From contig CAWCMK010000001.1 of the NCBI GenBank assembly GCA_963796705.1, positions 124,001 to 188,000 of the forward strand: a stretch of DNA of 64,000 bases, read 5' to 3'. Source of the stretch: VRUE01 sp963796705 (lineage in GTDB: Bacteria; Actinomycetota; Thermoleophilia; Solirubrobacterales; 70-9). The first letter of the stretch is position 1; every line of letters begins with the position of its first letter. Both the position numbers and the translations under genes were made by a program. Under the pieces are notes generated by a model that saw only the letters and a program-made list of their open reading frames with translations, ran no database searches and was not told the DNA's origin. Below, one piece after another: positions 51,377 through 61,500 of this stretch.

Positions 51377-54300
51377 CTACCGGCCAATCCCAAGCGAGTG
51401 TCCGAGGTCGCGCTCGTGGGACGCATACCGTCCCAGCCTGAGCACCCGCTGAGATTCGTGGATGCGCCGCAGGGCCTCCTGTTGCTGATCGCGCTCGCTG
51501 GCGCGGTCGCGCTCTTTCCCGAGCGCCCTGTCTGGGTCCTTGACGCGGTGCTGCTTGCGGTAGGTCTCGATCTCCGCCACGCCCCGGTCCCACGCCCTTC
51601 CCATCGTGCGATCAAGCGGCCTCTCCCCCAGCTCCTTGGTGATGTATCGAGGAGGCGCGAGGCGGGCGGCGAGGACCGCCGCTCGTAGACGCTCGTCGAG
51701 GACCTGCTCGGCGGTCGCCAGTTCTCGGCGGGCTTGATAGTCGACCTGCGGCATCTGGCGAAGCTCGGCTTCCAACTCGGCGAGCGCCTGCTCGGTCCTC
51801 TGCTCGGTGTGGTCGATCCGCCCACGCTCAAAGCGGCGCAGCTTGCGCGGCAGCTCCTTTGCCCGCTCGCGCTGTCCGTCCACGCCAGCGAGGAACTCCT
51901 GGTTCGATTCGATGCGCTTCTGCAGTTCGTCGCGTCGGTCTTGATTGGCCCGCTCCTCTCGCACCCGCGGGTGAAGGCCGTCGCGCCGCTCGATCAGCTC
52001 CGCGGTCGGCAGCGCCTCGATCTCGGCGACGTCGTGGGCCGCGCGCTGCGCCCGGTCGCGCTCTGAGGCTTCGGCGATGTGCGGGATGGCCTCGCGGACA
52101 TAGGAGGAGGTGGGCGCGATCTCCTCGCGCTGCACCTGGATCTCCGGGGTCACGTAGAGGCGGGTCTCACCGCGGGAGCGCGAGGCAGCCACATACAGCT
52201 CCTGCTTGTCCATCGAGGGGTCGGCCATGACGAAGGCGCGGTCAACCGTCGCTCCCTGGGCAGAGTAGGTCGTCACCGCGTAGGCGTGCTCCAGGGCCGG
52301 CGCCTCGGAGTGCGGGTTTGTCCGTGCCAGGTACTCGGCGCCGATCTCTACCCGCTTCGCCTGGTCGATGCCGTCGAGGGTGACCCTTCGCTGCTCGGAA
52401 TCGACCTCGGCGATCCGCCAGCGCTCGCGGTTGTAGACCTCGACGCGCTGGTCGTTGACGCGGGTGATCACCTGATCGCCGGTAGCGAAGCGCGCCTCCC
52501 CCACTTCGATCTCCTGGGCTCCGAGCTTGCCTTCCTGGCGGCGGGCCTCGCGCGCCATCGCGTTCAGCTTCAGAACCTCGGAGTTTCGCTTGGCGATCAT
52601 CACGGCGTCCTCGCGCTCGTAGGACTCCAGCCAGTCGCGGACCATCGCCTCGCGCCGCGCCTCGGCATCGGGGGAGACCGTCACCCGATCCTCCGATCGG
52701 TAGAGGTCAAGCGCCTCGCGTCCCTCGCCCTCGCGGATGCGCTTCGCCGCCTCGCGGTCAAGCTCGTGCTCATGGCGGATTACCTCGTCGAGCCGGATCG
52801 GCTCGGTGCGATCGGCGACGGCGCGGAAAAGGCCGCCCGCCTCGATCTCGCCCAGCTGCTCGGGATCGCCGAGCAGCACGAGCTTGGCCTCTGCTTGCTC
52901 GGCATGAGAGACGAGCCGGGCCAAGGTCGCCGAGTTCGCCATCCCCGCCTCGTCGATGAGGAGAACTGAGCCCTGCACCAATCCCTTACCGCCCTCGTGC
53001 TCTGCCCGATCAAGCTCGACGAGCAGGCTGGCGATCGAGGTCGCCGGCATTCCCTCGTCGCGCAGGACGTTCGCCGCCCGCCAGGTGGGAGCGGCGGCGC
53101 GGAGGTCGATCCCAACCTGCGCCCAGCCTTCCGCCGCGGCGACGATCGCATAGGTCTTGCCGGTGCCCGCCTCGCCGATCACGACGACGATGCCCTCGGG
53201 CTTCGTGAGCAGGCGGTTGACCATCTCGCGCTGATCTGCCTTCAGGGTCGGGCGGGCGTGGATCACGCCCGCCGCGGCCAGCTCGCCGGCCGGCGAGGGG
53301 CGCTCCTCCAGCATCCGCTCGACCGCCGCCAGCGCCTCGCGCTCAAGCTCCCAGATGTGGCGGGTGGTGAAGCGTGGTCCCTTGCGGCTCTCGGCGATCT
53401 GGATCACGTCCTCGGAGGCGAGGTAGGCGTCCGCCAGGCGCTCGACCTCGGCCCCCGGCGCTCCCTCGGGAAGCAATCCGGCTACGGCCTGGATCGCGTC
53501 GCGCCGGTCGAAATGCGACGCAGCCGCCGAGACCGCACGGTCTACCTGCCAGGTAGAGACCGTGCGGGCCTCGGCGGCGCCGGGCTGAAGGCTTCGCTCG
53601 GGGTCGAAGGTGCGCTCGATCGTCTCGCGGTCGAGGCCGATCTCCTGCGCCCTGGCTCGCCAGCGCTCCAACAGCTCGCCGCGCGAAAGGTCAGTGTCCT
53701 TCGACTTGCGCGTCGCCAGCGTGGCGACCTGCATCGAGCGCGCCGAGGCATCCGGCCCGGCGGCCTCGAGGATTTCGGCGCGGCGGGTGGAGAAGGCGCG
53801 CAGGTGCTCGTCGGCGAAGCCCTCGATCTCGGCGATTCCCTTGCGCACCGGCTGCCACTCGACGCCCAGGCGCCGGGTCAGCTCATGACGCAGGTGGGCC
53901 TCGTAGATGTAGGAGGCGGTTGTGGCGTGGTCGTAGATCGCGGGGTGGTAGAGCCGGGTCCAGCGGCCGTCGGGGCCCTGCGTGGCGTTGGCGATCAGGA
54001 CGTGGGTGTGCAGCTGGGGGTCGCCGTTGCGCGAGGAGCGGTGGCGGTAGGCGGCGGCGAGGAAGCCGTTTCCCTTGACGAACTCCTTGCCCCCGGCTCC
54101 CCGGCGAGTCCAGCAGGCCTCGCGCTGCAGGTAGCTCAACGCGGCTCCGACGGCTTCGCGGTGGGCGGTCAAGACTTCGAGCGCGGGGACCGGGCCGCCC
54201 AGGCCCCAGAGCAGGGAGACCGACTTCGGCGCCGAGAAGGTGAGGTCGAAGCCGGGGACCGGGCCGTCGCCGCGGACGCCCCGCATCGAGAGCAGCGGCT

Positions 54301-54505
54301 CGCCGTTCACCGGGTTTCGGCCGGTCAGCATCGCGACGAGCTGGTCCTCGCCGACCTCGCCTTCGAGGCCCAGGTGCTCAGCAGCGTCGCCGACCCATTC
54401 GCCGGCCGCCTCGCCCTCGCCGGCGTAGTAGTCCTCGGCGCCTTCGGCGACTTTGTCGAGGTAGTAGCGCTCCTGGCCGCGCCCCAACTTTCCGATCGAG
54501 AGCAT
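51377..54505 (-). CDS. MobF relaxase-helicase (TrwC/TraA type)
   Basis: 1042 residues. TrwC relaxase domain first: N-terminal tyrosines in QERYYLDKVAEGAEDYY (catalytic Tyr pair), FDLTFSAPKSVSLLWGLGG, and the HUH metal motif NGDPQLHTHVLI. Then a RecD-like superfamily 1 helicase with Walker A GEAGTGKT, LLIDEAGMANS (Walker B), VTTYSAQGATVDRAFV, and a helical basic C-terminal tail. It would nick oriT and unwind DNA during transfer. Reads leftward toward NYN; the intergenic region beyond its start holds a probable oriT. Confidence 0.93.
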   Translation of the reverse strand: MLSIGKLGRGQERYYLDKVAEGAEDYYAGEGEAAGEWVGDAAEHLGLEGEVGEDQLVAMLTGRNPVNGEPLLSMRGVRGDGPVPGFDLTFSAPKSVSLLWGLGGPVPALEVLTAHREAVGAALSYLQREACWTRRGAGGKEFVKGNGFLAAAYRHRSSRNGDPQLHTHVLIANATQGPDGRWTRLYHPAIYDHATTASYIYEAHLRHELTRRLGVEWQPVRKGIAEIEGFADEHLRAFSTRRAEILEAAGPDASARSMQVATLATRKSKDTDLSRGELLERWRARAQEIGLDRETIERTFDPERSLQPGAAEARTVSTWQVDRAVSAAASHFDRRDAIQAVAGLLPEGAPGAEVERLADAYLASEDVIQIAESRKGPRFTTRHIWELEREALAAVERMLEERPSPAGELAAAGVIHARPTLKADQREMVNRLLTKPEGIVVVIGEAGTGKTYAIVAAAEGWAQVGIDLRAAAPTWRAANVLRDEGMPATSIASLLVELDRAEHEGGKGLVQGSVLLIDEAGMANSATLARLVSHAEQAEAKLVLLGDPEQLGEIEAGGLFRAVADRTEPIRLDEVIRHEHELDREAAKRIREGEGREALDLYRSEDRVTVSPDAEARREAMVRDWLESYEREDAVMIAKRNSEVLKLNAMAREARRQEGKLGAQEIEVGEARFATGDQVITRVNDQRVEVYNRERWRIAEVDSEQRRVTLDGIDQAKRVEIGAEYLARTNPHSEAPALEHAYAVTTYSAQGATVDRAFVMADPSMDKQELYVAASRSRGETRLYVTPEIQVQREEIAPTSSYVREAIPHIAEASERDRAQRAAHDVAEIEALPTAELIERRDGLHPRVREERANQDRRDELQKRIESNQEFLAGVDGQRERAKELPRKLRRFERGRIDHTEQRTEQALAELEAELRQMPQVDYQARRELATAEQVLDERLRAAVLAARLAPPRYITKELGERPLDRTMGRAWDRGVAEIETYRKQHRVKDPDRALGKERDRASERDQQQEALRRIHESQRVLRLGRYASHERDLGHSLGIGR

Positions 54506-54557
54506 CTACCCTGTCTGTCGCTGGGGCGGGCGTTTTGCATCGATCTCTTAACAAAGT

Positions 54558-54750
54558 GATGTGGCGTGAGGGTGGTGGCTGTTGACTTTTGGCTGGGGCT
54601 ACGGGAGGAGGTCCCACGGCGACAAGATCGTTGCTGGTGGGGTGGTGGCTGTGGGTGGTGATGATTGGCTGGATTTGGATGGCTGGCTGGGTGCTCTGGG
54701 GGTTGGCTTTGGCTTTCGGCGGCGATCGAGCCGCCGAAAGCCAAAGACTG
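54558..54750. other. Candidate origin of transfer (oriT)
   Basis: Upstream of the relaxase start lies a G/T-rich, C-poor strand with two copies of GGTGGTGGCTGT (54571-54582 and 54641-54652), then a perfect inverted repeat with 17-bp arms (CTTTGGCTTTCGGCGGC, 54707-54723, and its complement 54730-54746) around GATCGA. Hairpins next to a relaxase gene and skewed base composition are usual features of MobF oriT. The nick site is not identified. It may otherwise be a terminator or operator. Confidence 0.5.
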
Positions 54751-55006
54751 CATCGCCACCCGGAAGCGCCCCGCCAACTGGGGACGTGCTCGATCGTCAT
54801 CGGCATGCCGAAAGCGAGGCTTATCACGATCCATTCCGAGAGGCTGACCTCCACGCCGTCGCCCGGCGGGCTGTCGTTGTCGACGATCAACCGATGCAAA
54901 CGGTGACCGTCTTGGACAACAAGGATGGATGGACAGCAGGAGCCGACACTCTCCGCACCGCGATTCGCTGGCACGAATCGGTTGGCACTTCGACAGAGAG
55001 CGTGAG

Positions 55007-55249
55007 ATGCCGATACGCGAGCCGCAACGACTTGCCGAGCCGCTGCTCAATGCCGAAGAGGCGGCGCGGTTGCTGAAGGTGCCGCGCAGCACGCTCTATG
55101 AGCTGGTGCGTTCGCGCGGGTTACCGCATGTGAGGGTCGGCCGGACGCTGCGGTTCACGCGCGAGGATCTCGGCTACTGGGTTTCCGAGAACAGCTACCG
55201 AAGCCGCGCCAACGGACGCCAGCCGTCGTTCAATGCCGCGGCGCGTTGA
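55007..55249 (+). CDS. Excisionase-like helix-turn-helix protein
   Basis: 80 residues from ATG 55007. HTH_17/excisionase-type domain: LLNAEEAARLLKVPRSTLYELVRSRGLPHVRVGRTLRFTREDLGYWV. Small proteins of this form direct excision by tyrosine integrases or regulate mobile elements. Divergent from the relaxase gene across the candidate oriT. An upstream Met gives a non-conserved 26-residue extension. Confidence 0.82.
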   Translation: MPIREPQRLAEPLLNAEEAARLLKVPRSTLYELVRSRGLPHVRVGRTLRFTREDLGYWVSENSYRSRANGRQPSFNAAAR

Positions 55250-55374
55250 GACCGCCGCTGACTCCGACGGTTCGGACGCTCCTTCTGTTTTGCCCGTCTC
55301 CGCCTTGAAGGCGTTCCAAGACGGGGCAGGAAGTCTCCTTTTACCTGGCCGTTTTCACTCAAGTCAAGATCGAA

Positions 55375-56028
55375 GTGTATGACAAATTCCTGGTGTCCGG
55401 ATCAAAAGACGTTCATGCCGTATCGGGTAATGGCGCAGAAAAGATACTACTTGGAGGCCTATGGTGGGAACGCGTTGAAAGCGAAGAAGCACCGGACGAA
55501 TGGGAAGCATATACGGTCAAGCTTTTCTTAAGATTCGCCTACGCTGATGAACCCCACTTACAGGAATACTTTTCGGGAGTCGGCCCGCATCCGTATGCTC
55601 TTGGTGACGAACACTCCGAAGACAGCACAGAAGCGATAGCGGAACGCGTCGCCTGCTACGCCGGTCAGACGCAATTCGACCTTGAGGAACTGGCTGGGGT
55701 GGAATCGCCTGAAAGGATTTTCTGGCACAACCTCCACGATAACAACACAATTGAAAAAGAATCTGGGAACGGAGAATACGATCCGCTCAAAGCTTCTTGG
55801 GGCGATATATCGGGCTTACGCGAAAATTATCAGGTATTGAATCGTAAAGTCGTTCGCACCAATAGCCTTTTGTTCCGAGTTCGTGTTCGTGCTTACATTC
55901 TGCCACGTTCCGGACCGGCATATTTTCAAACCGCTACACCCCTAGGTGTGCGGCTTGCCTTCTTCATCAGTCAGGGAATACGTTGCCGCTCTTTTACGCC
56001 GTCTCTTGACCATACCAGTATGGAATGA
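55375..56028 (+). CDS. Cargo protein of unknown function
   Basis: 217 residues from GTG 55375; the frame is open upstream to a stop at 55306 (the reading ...SFYLAVFTQVKIEV), so the true start is uncertain. Acidic, with no signal peptide. No family recognised. Base composition is clearly AT-richer than the integrase and relaxase genes, and Glu is mostly GAA, as in the giant secreted protein. Converges on the next gene with a 58-bp overlap. Confidence 0.5.
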   Translation: MYDKFLVSGSKDVHAVSGNGAEKILLGGLWWERVESEEAPDEWEAYTVKLFLRFAYADEPHLQEYFSGVGPHPYALGDEHSEDSTEAIAERVACYAGQTQFDLEELAGVESPERIFWHNLHDNNTIEKESGNGEYDPLKASWGDISGLRENYQVLNRKVVRTNSLLFRVRVRAYILPRSGPAYFQTATPLGVRLAFFISQGIRCRSFTPSLDHTSME

Positions 56029-56735
56029 TGGAAGATGAGGAAATCTGGGTTGATTCCGAGGCTTTCATCAACGACTCGGACCCGGGTATGACCTTCCCCG
56101 ACCGCTATTTGGCGGACGTGAACTGGCGGGCCGGGCCCCACTAGCGTTTCGCCATCCCCGATCCATGCGACTTGTCCGTTAGCTTCAAGCGCTATAGCGG
56201 TGACTGTGCTACGTGGACCCAGCCTACCTAGGAGTGCACGCCTTTTCTGGTTGATCTTCCCTGACTGAAGATTCCGCACAATGACCCAAGAAGTAGAGGA
56301 ATCTTCTCGTAATCTATATTCCGAATATGCAATCCAGGTGCCGTTCAGCTCGAGGGTTTCAGTGGAAACAAGCTGATGGTTGCGCGGAGAACCCAAATGC
56401 CACCGCTTTTCGCTCGCGAACCAGCAAGCTAGTACTTCCAATCCATGGGGGCCGGATAGCTGATAGACCCGGCTAGTCGACGTTTCCACAATAGTCCTAC
56501 CGCCCTGATCTTGACAGTTGAACCGACGTCTACGCTGCGTAGAACAAGGTTTCAACCCCATCTCGCCAACGCCGAACTGGCATGATGGAGTCCCCGATCT
56601 GCTGTGACGCTGCGCAAAAGAAGCCGCTCCCCGTGGAGATTGACCCTGCGCCGAACTGATGGCGTAAATAGAGGCAACACACAGCAGACAAACGCCGATC
56701 ACTAGGCGCCACCGGGACGATAGCCCTCCGTTCAT
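55971..56735 (-). CDS. Secreted cargo protein of unknown function
   Basis: 254 residues. Signal peptide with core LVIGVCLLCVASIYAISSA. The mature part has several short beta-rich stretches (GLEVLACWFASEKRWH, TLELNGTWIAYSEYRL, TVTAIALEANGQVAWIG) that suggest a beta-propeller-like fold, with a few Cys (CQFG, CSTQ, NCQDQG). Lower GC than the rest of the genome. No enzyme motif recognised. Confidence 0.5.
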   Translation of the reverse strand: MNGGLSSRWRLVIGVCLLCVASIYAISSAQGQSPRGAASFAQRHSRSGTPSCQFGVGEMGLKPCSTQRRRRFNCQDQGGRTIVETSTSRVYQLSGPHGLEVLACWFASEKRWHLGSPRNHQLVSTETLELNGTWIAYSEYRLREDSSTSWVIVRNLQSGKINQKRRALLGRLGPRSTVTAIALEANGQVAWIGDGETLVGPGPPVHVRQIAVGEGHTRVRVVDESLGINPDFLIFHHSILVWSRDGVKERQRIP

Positions 56736-56951
56736 CGCGACGAGTCTAGCATCGAAGGAAGGCGCAACCTCGCAAGCTCAGGCGTGAACCCACAAACAGT
56801 TGATTCGATTCGACAAACAACCCTCCCCACTTTTAAGGTTGCATCAGGCCGTAGGACGGGGGAAGGTTGTCTCTGACATTCGAAGACATGGCCAGATTTG
56901 AGGGGCTTAGGCAGGGCGAGCGGAAACCCTCCGAATGAAAAGGGACGTAAC

Positions 56952-57275
56952 GTGAGGCGCGACACCAACAGGACGACTCATTGGCTGAGCAATAGACTAC
57001 GAGCGACAGTGAGGCCAGTCCGATTTTGCAAACCGCCACTGGCTTGCCGCCTGTGCGTACTGTGCAGCATCGCCGTTCTATTGAGCGCTGCCACAGCAGC
57101 AGCAGCCCCATCAGTCAGAAGTGGGTGGAATTATGGACTTCCATCTGGTGTGCCGGTTCCGCCTTCAGCGATAAACACACCTACGGAGTACGATCCCTCT
57201 CCGGTAGCACTCGGTTTGACGCCGCCGAAAAATCGGCGAAATAATGCATGCGAACCTGACCGGACCCCACTCATT
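56952..57275 (+). pseudogene. 5' fragment of the giant secreted protein
   Basis: GTG 56952 starts a signal peptide with core CRLCVLCSIAVLLSAATAAAAP, followed by a Pro/Gly-rich mature start (WNYGLPSGVPVPPSAINTPTEYDPSPVALGL). The reading runs into the IS3-family element at about 57276. The region beyond the insertion (from about 58528) continues a plausible protein of the same composition, so these are probably the two halves of one gene. Confidence 0.6.
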
Positions 57276-58158
57276 GGTCCACCCCGTGTGAGAGTCCGGG
57301 GTTTGTCTGCACTGAGTATGAAGCCTGCTCGCCGCCTCGCGTAGGGAGCCCGGAGGGCGAGTGAAGCGATGCGGCGAAGCTCCCGGGCGAGCGCATCCCC
57401 AGCGCCGAGTGGGGATGGTTGGCGTTGTAGTCGGTGCGCCAGTCGGCGGCTAGCACCCGGGCCTCCTCCAGGCAGGTGAACAGCTCGGTGTTCAGTAGCT
57501 CGTCGCGCAGACGGGCGTTAAAGGACTCAACGTAGGGGTTCTGCCAGGGTGAGCCCGGCTCGATGTAGGCGGTGGTTGCTGTGGAGCGCTGCCAGCACCA
57601 TTCGCGCAGCACCCGGGCGATCAGCTCCGGGCCGTTGTCGGCGCGGATGTTGGCCGGGGAGCCGCGCTCGGCGGTGAGGCCCTCGAGGACGGCGACGGTC
57701 TGCTCGGCGTTGATCGAGCGCTCGACCTCGATCGCCAAGGCCTCGCGGGTGAACTCGTCGACGATGTTGAGGAACTTCAGCTCGCGGCCGTCGGAGCTGG
57801 CGTCATGCTGGAAGTCAAGCGCCCAGACGTGGTTGGGGTGCTCTGCCTTGAGCCGTTTGGCGGGCACCGTGGAGTCGCCCAGGCGGCGGCGCTTCTTGGC
57901 CCTGGCAGGCACGCGCAGGCCCTCCGAGCGCCAGATCCGCTGCACCCGCTTGCGGTTCACCGAGAACCCCTCGCTCAGCAGGTGGGCGTGGGCGCGGCGG
58001 TAGCCCCAGCGGGGCCGCTTTTCGGAGATCTTGCGCAGAGCGCCCGCCAGAGCCTCCTCGTCTGGGGCCGTCTTGGGGCAGTAGCGCTGCGTGGATCGGT
58101 TCTGGCCGGCAATCCGGCACGCCCGACGCTCGGAGAAGCCGAGGCGGTCCCTCAGCAT
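57271..58158 (-). CDS. IS3-family transposase OrfB
   Basis: 295 residues from the internal Met 58158. rve integrase core with DDE residues in WALDFQHD, RADNGPEL and YVESFNARLRDE. The reading upstream of that Met continues as ILSPSRRRQAVLM, which overlaps the orfA end, so OrfAB is probably made by a -1 frameshift at GGAAAATTC near 58196. The stop lies at or just past the IS end. Confidence 0.92.
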   Translation of the reverse strand: MLRDRLGFSERRACRIAGQNRSTQRYCPKTAPDEEALAGALRKISEKRPRWGYRRAHAHLLSEGFSVNRKRVQRIWRSEGLRVPARAKKRRRLGDSTVPAKRLKAEHPNHVWALDFQHDASSDGRELKFLNIVDEFTREALAIEVERSINAEQTVAVLEGLTAERGSPANIRADNGPELIARVLREWCWQRSTATTAYIEPGSPWQNPYVESFNARLRDELLNTELFTCLEEARVLAADWRTDYNANHPHSALGMRSPGSFAASLHSPSGLPTRGGEQASYSVQTNPGLSHGVDQ

Positions 58159-58527
58159 CAGGACCGCCTGGCGTCTCCGGGACGGGCTCAGAATTTTCCT
58201 TTGGCGATCTCCTTGTAGGCGCGGATGTCGAGTGTCTGGTCGGCGACGATCTGCTTGAGCTCGCGGTTCTCCTTCTCGAGCTCCTTTAACCGCTTCACGT
58301 CGGCGGCCTTCATCCCGCCGTACTGGTTTCGCCAGCGGTGCAGGGTCTGCTCTGAGACCTCAAGCTCCTTCGCCGCTTCGCCTACGGTCTTTCCCTCCGA
58401 GAGCATCTGCTCTGCCACCCGCAGCTTGCGGATGATCTGTTCGGGGGTGTGCTTTTGCCTCTTCACCTGCTTCGGTCCTCCTTTGCCCATTGTCGCGGGC
58501 GGAAAGGACTCTCAAACAGGTCGGACC
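57276..58527 (-). mobile_element. IS3-family insertion sequence, about 1.25 kb
   Basis: Encodes OrfA and OrfB on the minus strand. Terminal inverted repeats GGTCCACCCCGTGTGAGAGTCC (57276-57297) and the complement of 58506-58527, 18 of 22 bases identical. Target duplication not resolved. It interrupts the secreted-protein gene. Both orfs are intact, so it may be active or recent. Confidence 0.8.
58188..58490 (-). CDS. IS3-family transposase OrfA
   Basis: 100 residues. HTH RKLRVAEQMLSEGKTVGEAAKELEVSEQTLHRWRNQYGG, then a leucine-zipper-like helix (LKELEKENRELKQIVADQ). It ends ...YKEIAKGKF just after the slippery AAAA. It provides DNA binding for the OrfAB transposase. Confidence 0.92.
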   Translation of the reverse strand: MGKGGPKQVKRQKHTPEQIIRKLRVAEQMLSEGKTVGEAAKELEVSEQTLHRWRNQYGGMKAADVKRLKELEKENRELKQIVADQTLDIRAYKEIAKGKF

Positions 58528-61500
58528 GATTTCAGGGGTGCAGGCCAAACCCGGATCGTGTCCCATTGAACCGAGCAACTCATCCGAATCATTCGAAAGC
58601 GGGTCTGGCCGGACGTTAGCTAATGAACCCCTACCTCTGCGGGAATGCGAACCGGAATACTGTCCGCGAGGGCCTCTTCATTACTACGGCGGCCAGTGTT
58701 ACATGCTCCACACATATATTTAACATTCTGGGGCAAAAACTGGAACGAACATTCCGGTGGGCGGGCCGAAATACAAGAAATGCTCGCTCATTTAGGAGGC
58801 ACGCAATATCAGGGAGTTTTGGCGCAGTACATGGATCATACGGGCCTCATAGGCAGCAGCGTGGGCCTAAGCTCTTGGACTGATCAGACGGTTCCTGCGC
58901 CTCAACATGTGTCGTTGAAACACACCGAAGAAGAGATCGAATTTGCCGTCAAAGAACGAGGCTGGCCTGGCGAAGCGAATATAAACAATCTTTATCTAGT
59001 GTTGCCTGCCCCTGGCTCGCACTACGAAGAAAGTTATGTAACTGAAGTAGCGTGTGGTGTTCACGGATGGGAGTCGGCCTACCATACGCCGTACGCCATA
59101 GTGCCCTGGCCAGGTGACGAACCGTTTGTCGCAGGATGGTGTACTCGCATCGATCGATTTAACGGCGAACGAGATTGGGCAGCAGAGTCCGCGATTGCCT
59201 CTCATGAGTACATTGAGGCTACTACTGATCCAGAAGTACCGACCGGATGGTATGGAAGCGGCGGGGAGATTGCGGACATTTGCGCATATCAGGACTACGT
59301 TGAGACGTGGGGTTGGGTGGAGGCGATGTGGGATAACCATCTCAGTGAATGCGTGCTCACCGATCCCAACCCTCCAACATTCTACGCCGAATCAGACGGC
59401 TCGACGGGGGTTGAAAACCATGGCCCCGAAGCCACCGGGGTCGTCAATCCGGGGGGTGACGATACGAGCTATAACGTGGAATGGGGAGAAACAACGTCAT
59501 ATGGTTCGAGCACGCCTATACCTAGCGAACATATTGGAGAGGGTACGGAAGCGGTTGCAGTCGCAACGCCACTCGACGGGCTTAAAGGAAAACATACCTA
59601 CCATTATCGAGTCTCCGCAACGGACGCAGAAGGATACAAGGTGTGGGGCGGGGACAAGATCCTCACCACGCCTGATTGGAGCCCAACAGTGTCCGTCGAA
59701 GCTGCCACTGAATCTGGTTTGCACAAGTACATGCTCCACGGCAAGATAGACCCACGCGGCGTAGGCACTCATTATCGGTACGAATGGGGCCCTTCGGAAT
59801 CCTATGGGCATGTCTTTGAACCAACAGGGGAAATGACGGGAACAAGCGAACTTGCTGTGTCGCACGAAATTGAAGAACTGGAAGAAGAATCGACGTACGA
59901 CTGTCGAATCGTTGCAGAAAGCGCTGAAGGTGCTAACGAAGCGAAAGGCAGTTTCACGACCCCCGCTTGGCGACCGACGGTCACTCTAGAAGCACCTGCT
60001 GAAATCGTCGAAACTGAAGCCACCTTACATGGAACTGTCAACCCTCATGGCAGAGCCACTGAATACTGGTTCGAATACGGACCGACTGAATCCTATGGCG
60101 CCAAAGCCCCGGCGCCCAACGGCTCGGCTGGTTCCGGGACGGCGGCCAAAGGCGTAGAAGCGATTATCTCTAGCCTGAAAGGCGAAACGACATATCACTT
60201 CCGCTTAGTCGCACAAAATGAAGCGGGCCCTCCTCGCTACGGCAAAGGCGAAACCTTCATTACTACACGTGGTGAGCCACTGGTCACGACGGAAGGTTCA
60301 TCGGTCATTGAATCGTTGGAACCAACGGAGGAAGCGAAGCTAAAAGGAGCCGTGGACCCCGATGCGAACGAAACAGAATATTTTTTCGAATACGGCCTGA
60401 CCGAACTCTTTGGCTCGAAAGTACCCGCAGTACAAGGTAAAATTGAACCTGGCAAGAAATGGGTCTCCGTGGAAGCAACGGCTACGGGTCTCAAACACAA
60501 AGCGACGTACTACTACCGGCTCGTCGGAGAAAATGTTAAGGGCACCACGCAAGGTACGGTGCATACCCTCTCGACGAAATCGGTCACGGGCCCCGAATGG
60601 GTGATGCAGTCGCCCGTCAACTACGAAGGAAATAGCAAGCTGCTAGGCGTCTCCTGTGCGTCATCCAGTGAATGTATGTCTGTTGGCGAATACAAGAGCG
60701 GTTCGCTAGGGCTCTATCAGAGCTTGGCAGAGCGCTGGAATGGAAGCGAATGGCTTTACAAGCCTACCCTGTCGGAAAAAACGACCGTCGGTTTAAGTGG
60801 TACGAGTTGTTCAAGTTCAACAAGCTGTGAGGCAGTCGGTCGGTATCTGAATAGCAGCGGCTATAACGTTACCTTGGCTGAGAAGTGGACCGGATCGGAA
60901 TGGAAACTCCAAAGCACACCGAATCCTGGTGGCGGCGGTGCGTTGACCGGAATATCTTGCACCTCTGCTTCGGAATGCACTGCGGTCGGTTTTTACATGT
61001 ATAGTGTCAGTGAAACCAAGACGCTCGCTATGCGTTGGAACGGGACGAGTTGGGAAACCCAAACAACGCCAAATGGAGCTGGTTCGAAGCTGACCGAGCT
61101 AACTGGAGTGTCATGTACAAATTTCTTCGTGCTCGGAGTGATGAAGAAGGAATGCATTGCAAGCGGCTATGCAAAGAATCTTCTAGGCGCTTATGAAGCG
61201 ATAGCCGAGCGATGGAACGGAAGTGAATGGACTCTGAAAACGCTTCCCAAGCCCGAAGAAGCGCAAAAGGCAAGCTACTTGCTCGGTGTGTCATGCGCGA
61301 CTTCGAGCGAATGTGAGGGCGTCGGCTATTATGAAGACAGTTCGAAAGTAGATGTCGCGTTGACCGAGAAGTGGAGCGGGTATTACGGTACGACTTGGTC
61401 CGTGCAGAGCGCTCCTATACGGGAAGGAGCCAAGCTGACGAAGCTGAATGGGGTGTCGTGTGTCGCTAAAGAAGCGCTCGAATGCGAGACCGTCGGGGAA

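Noticed and set aside
52997..54559. 520-codon plus-strand frame opposite the relaxase
   Set aside because: Antisense to a gene with clear relaxase and helicase motifs; its own sequence has no domain-like pattern.
54707..54746. CRISPR-like or IS end interpretation of the 17-bp inverted repeat
   Set aside because: There is only one copy, with no spacer series and no transposase at its sides; oriT or terminator fits better.
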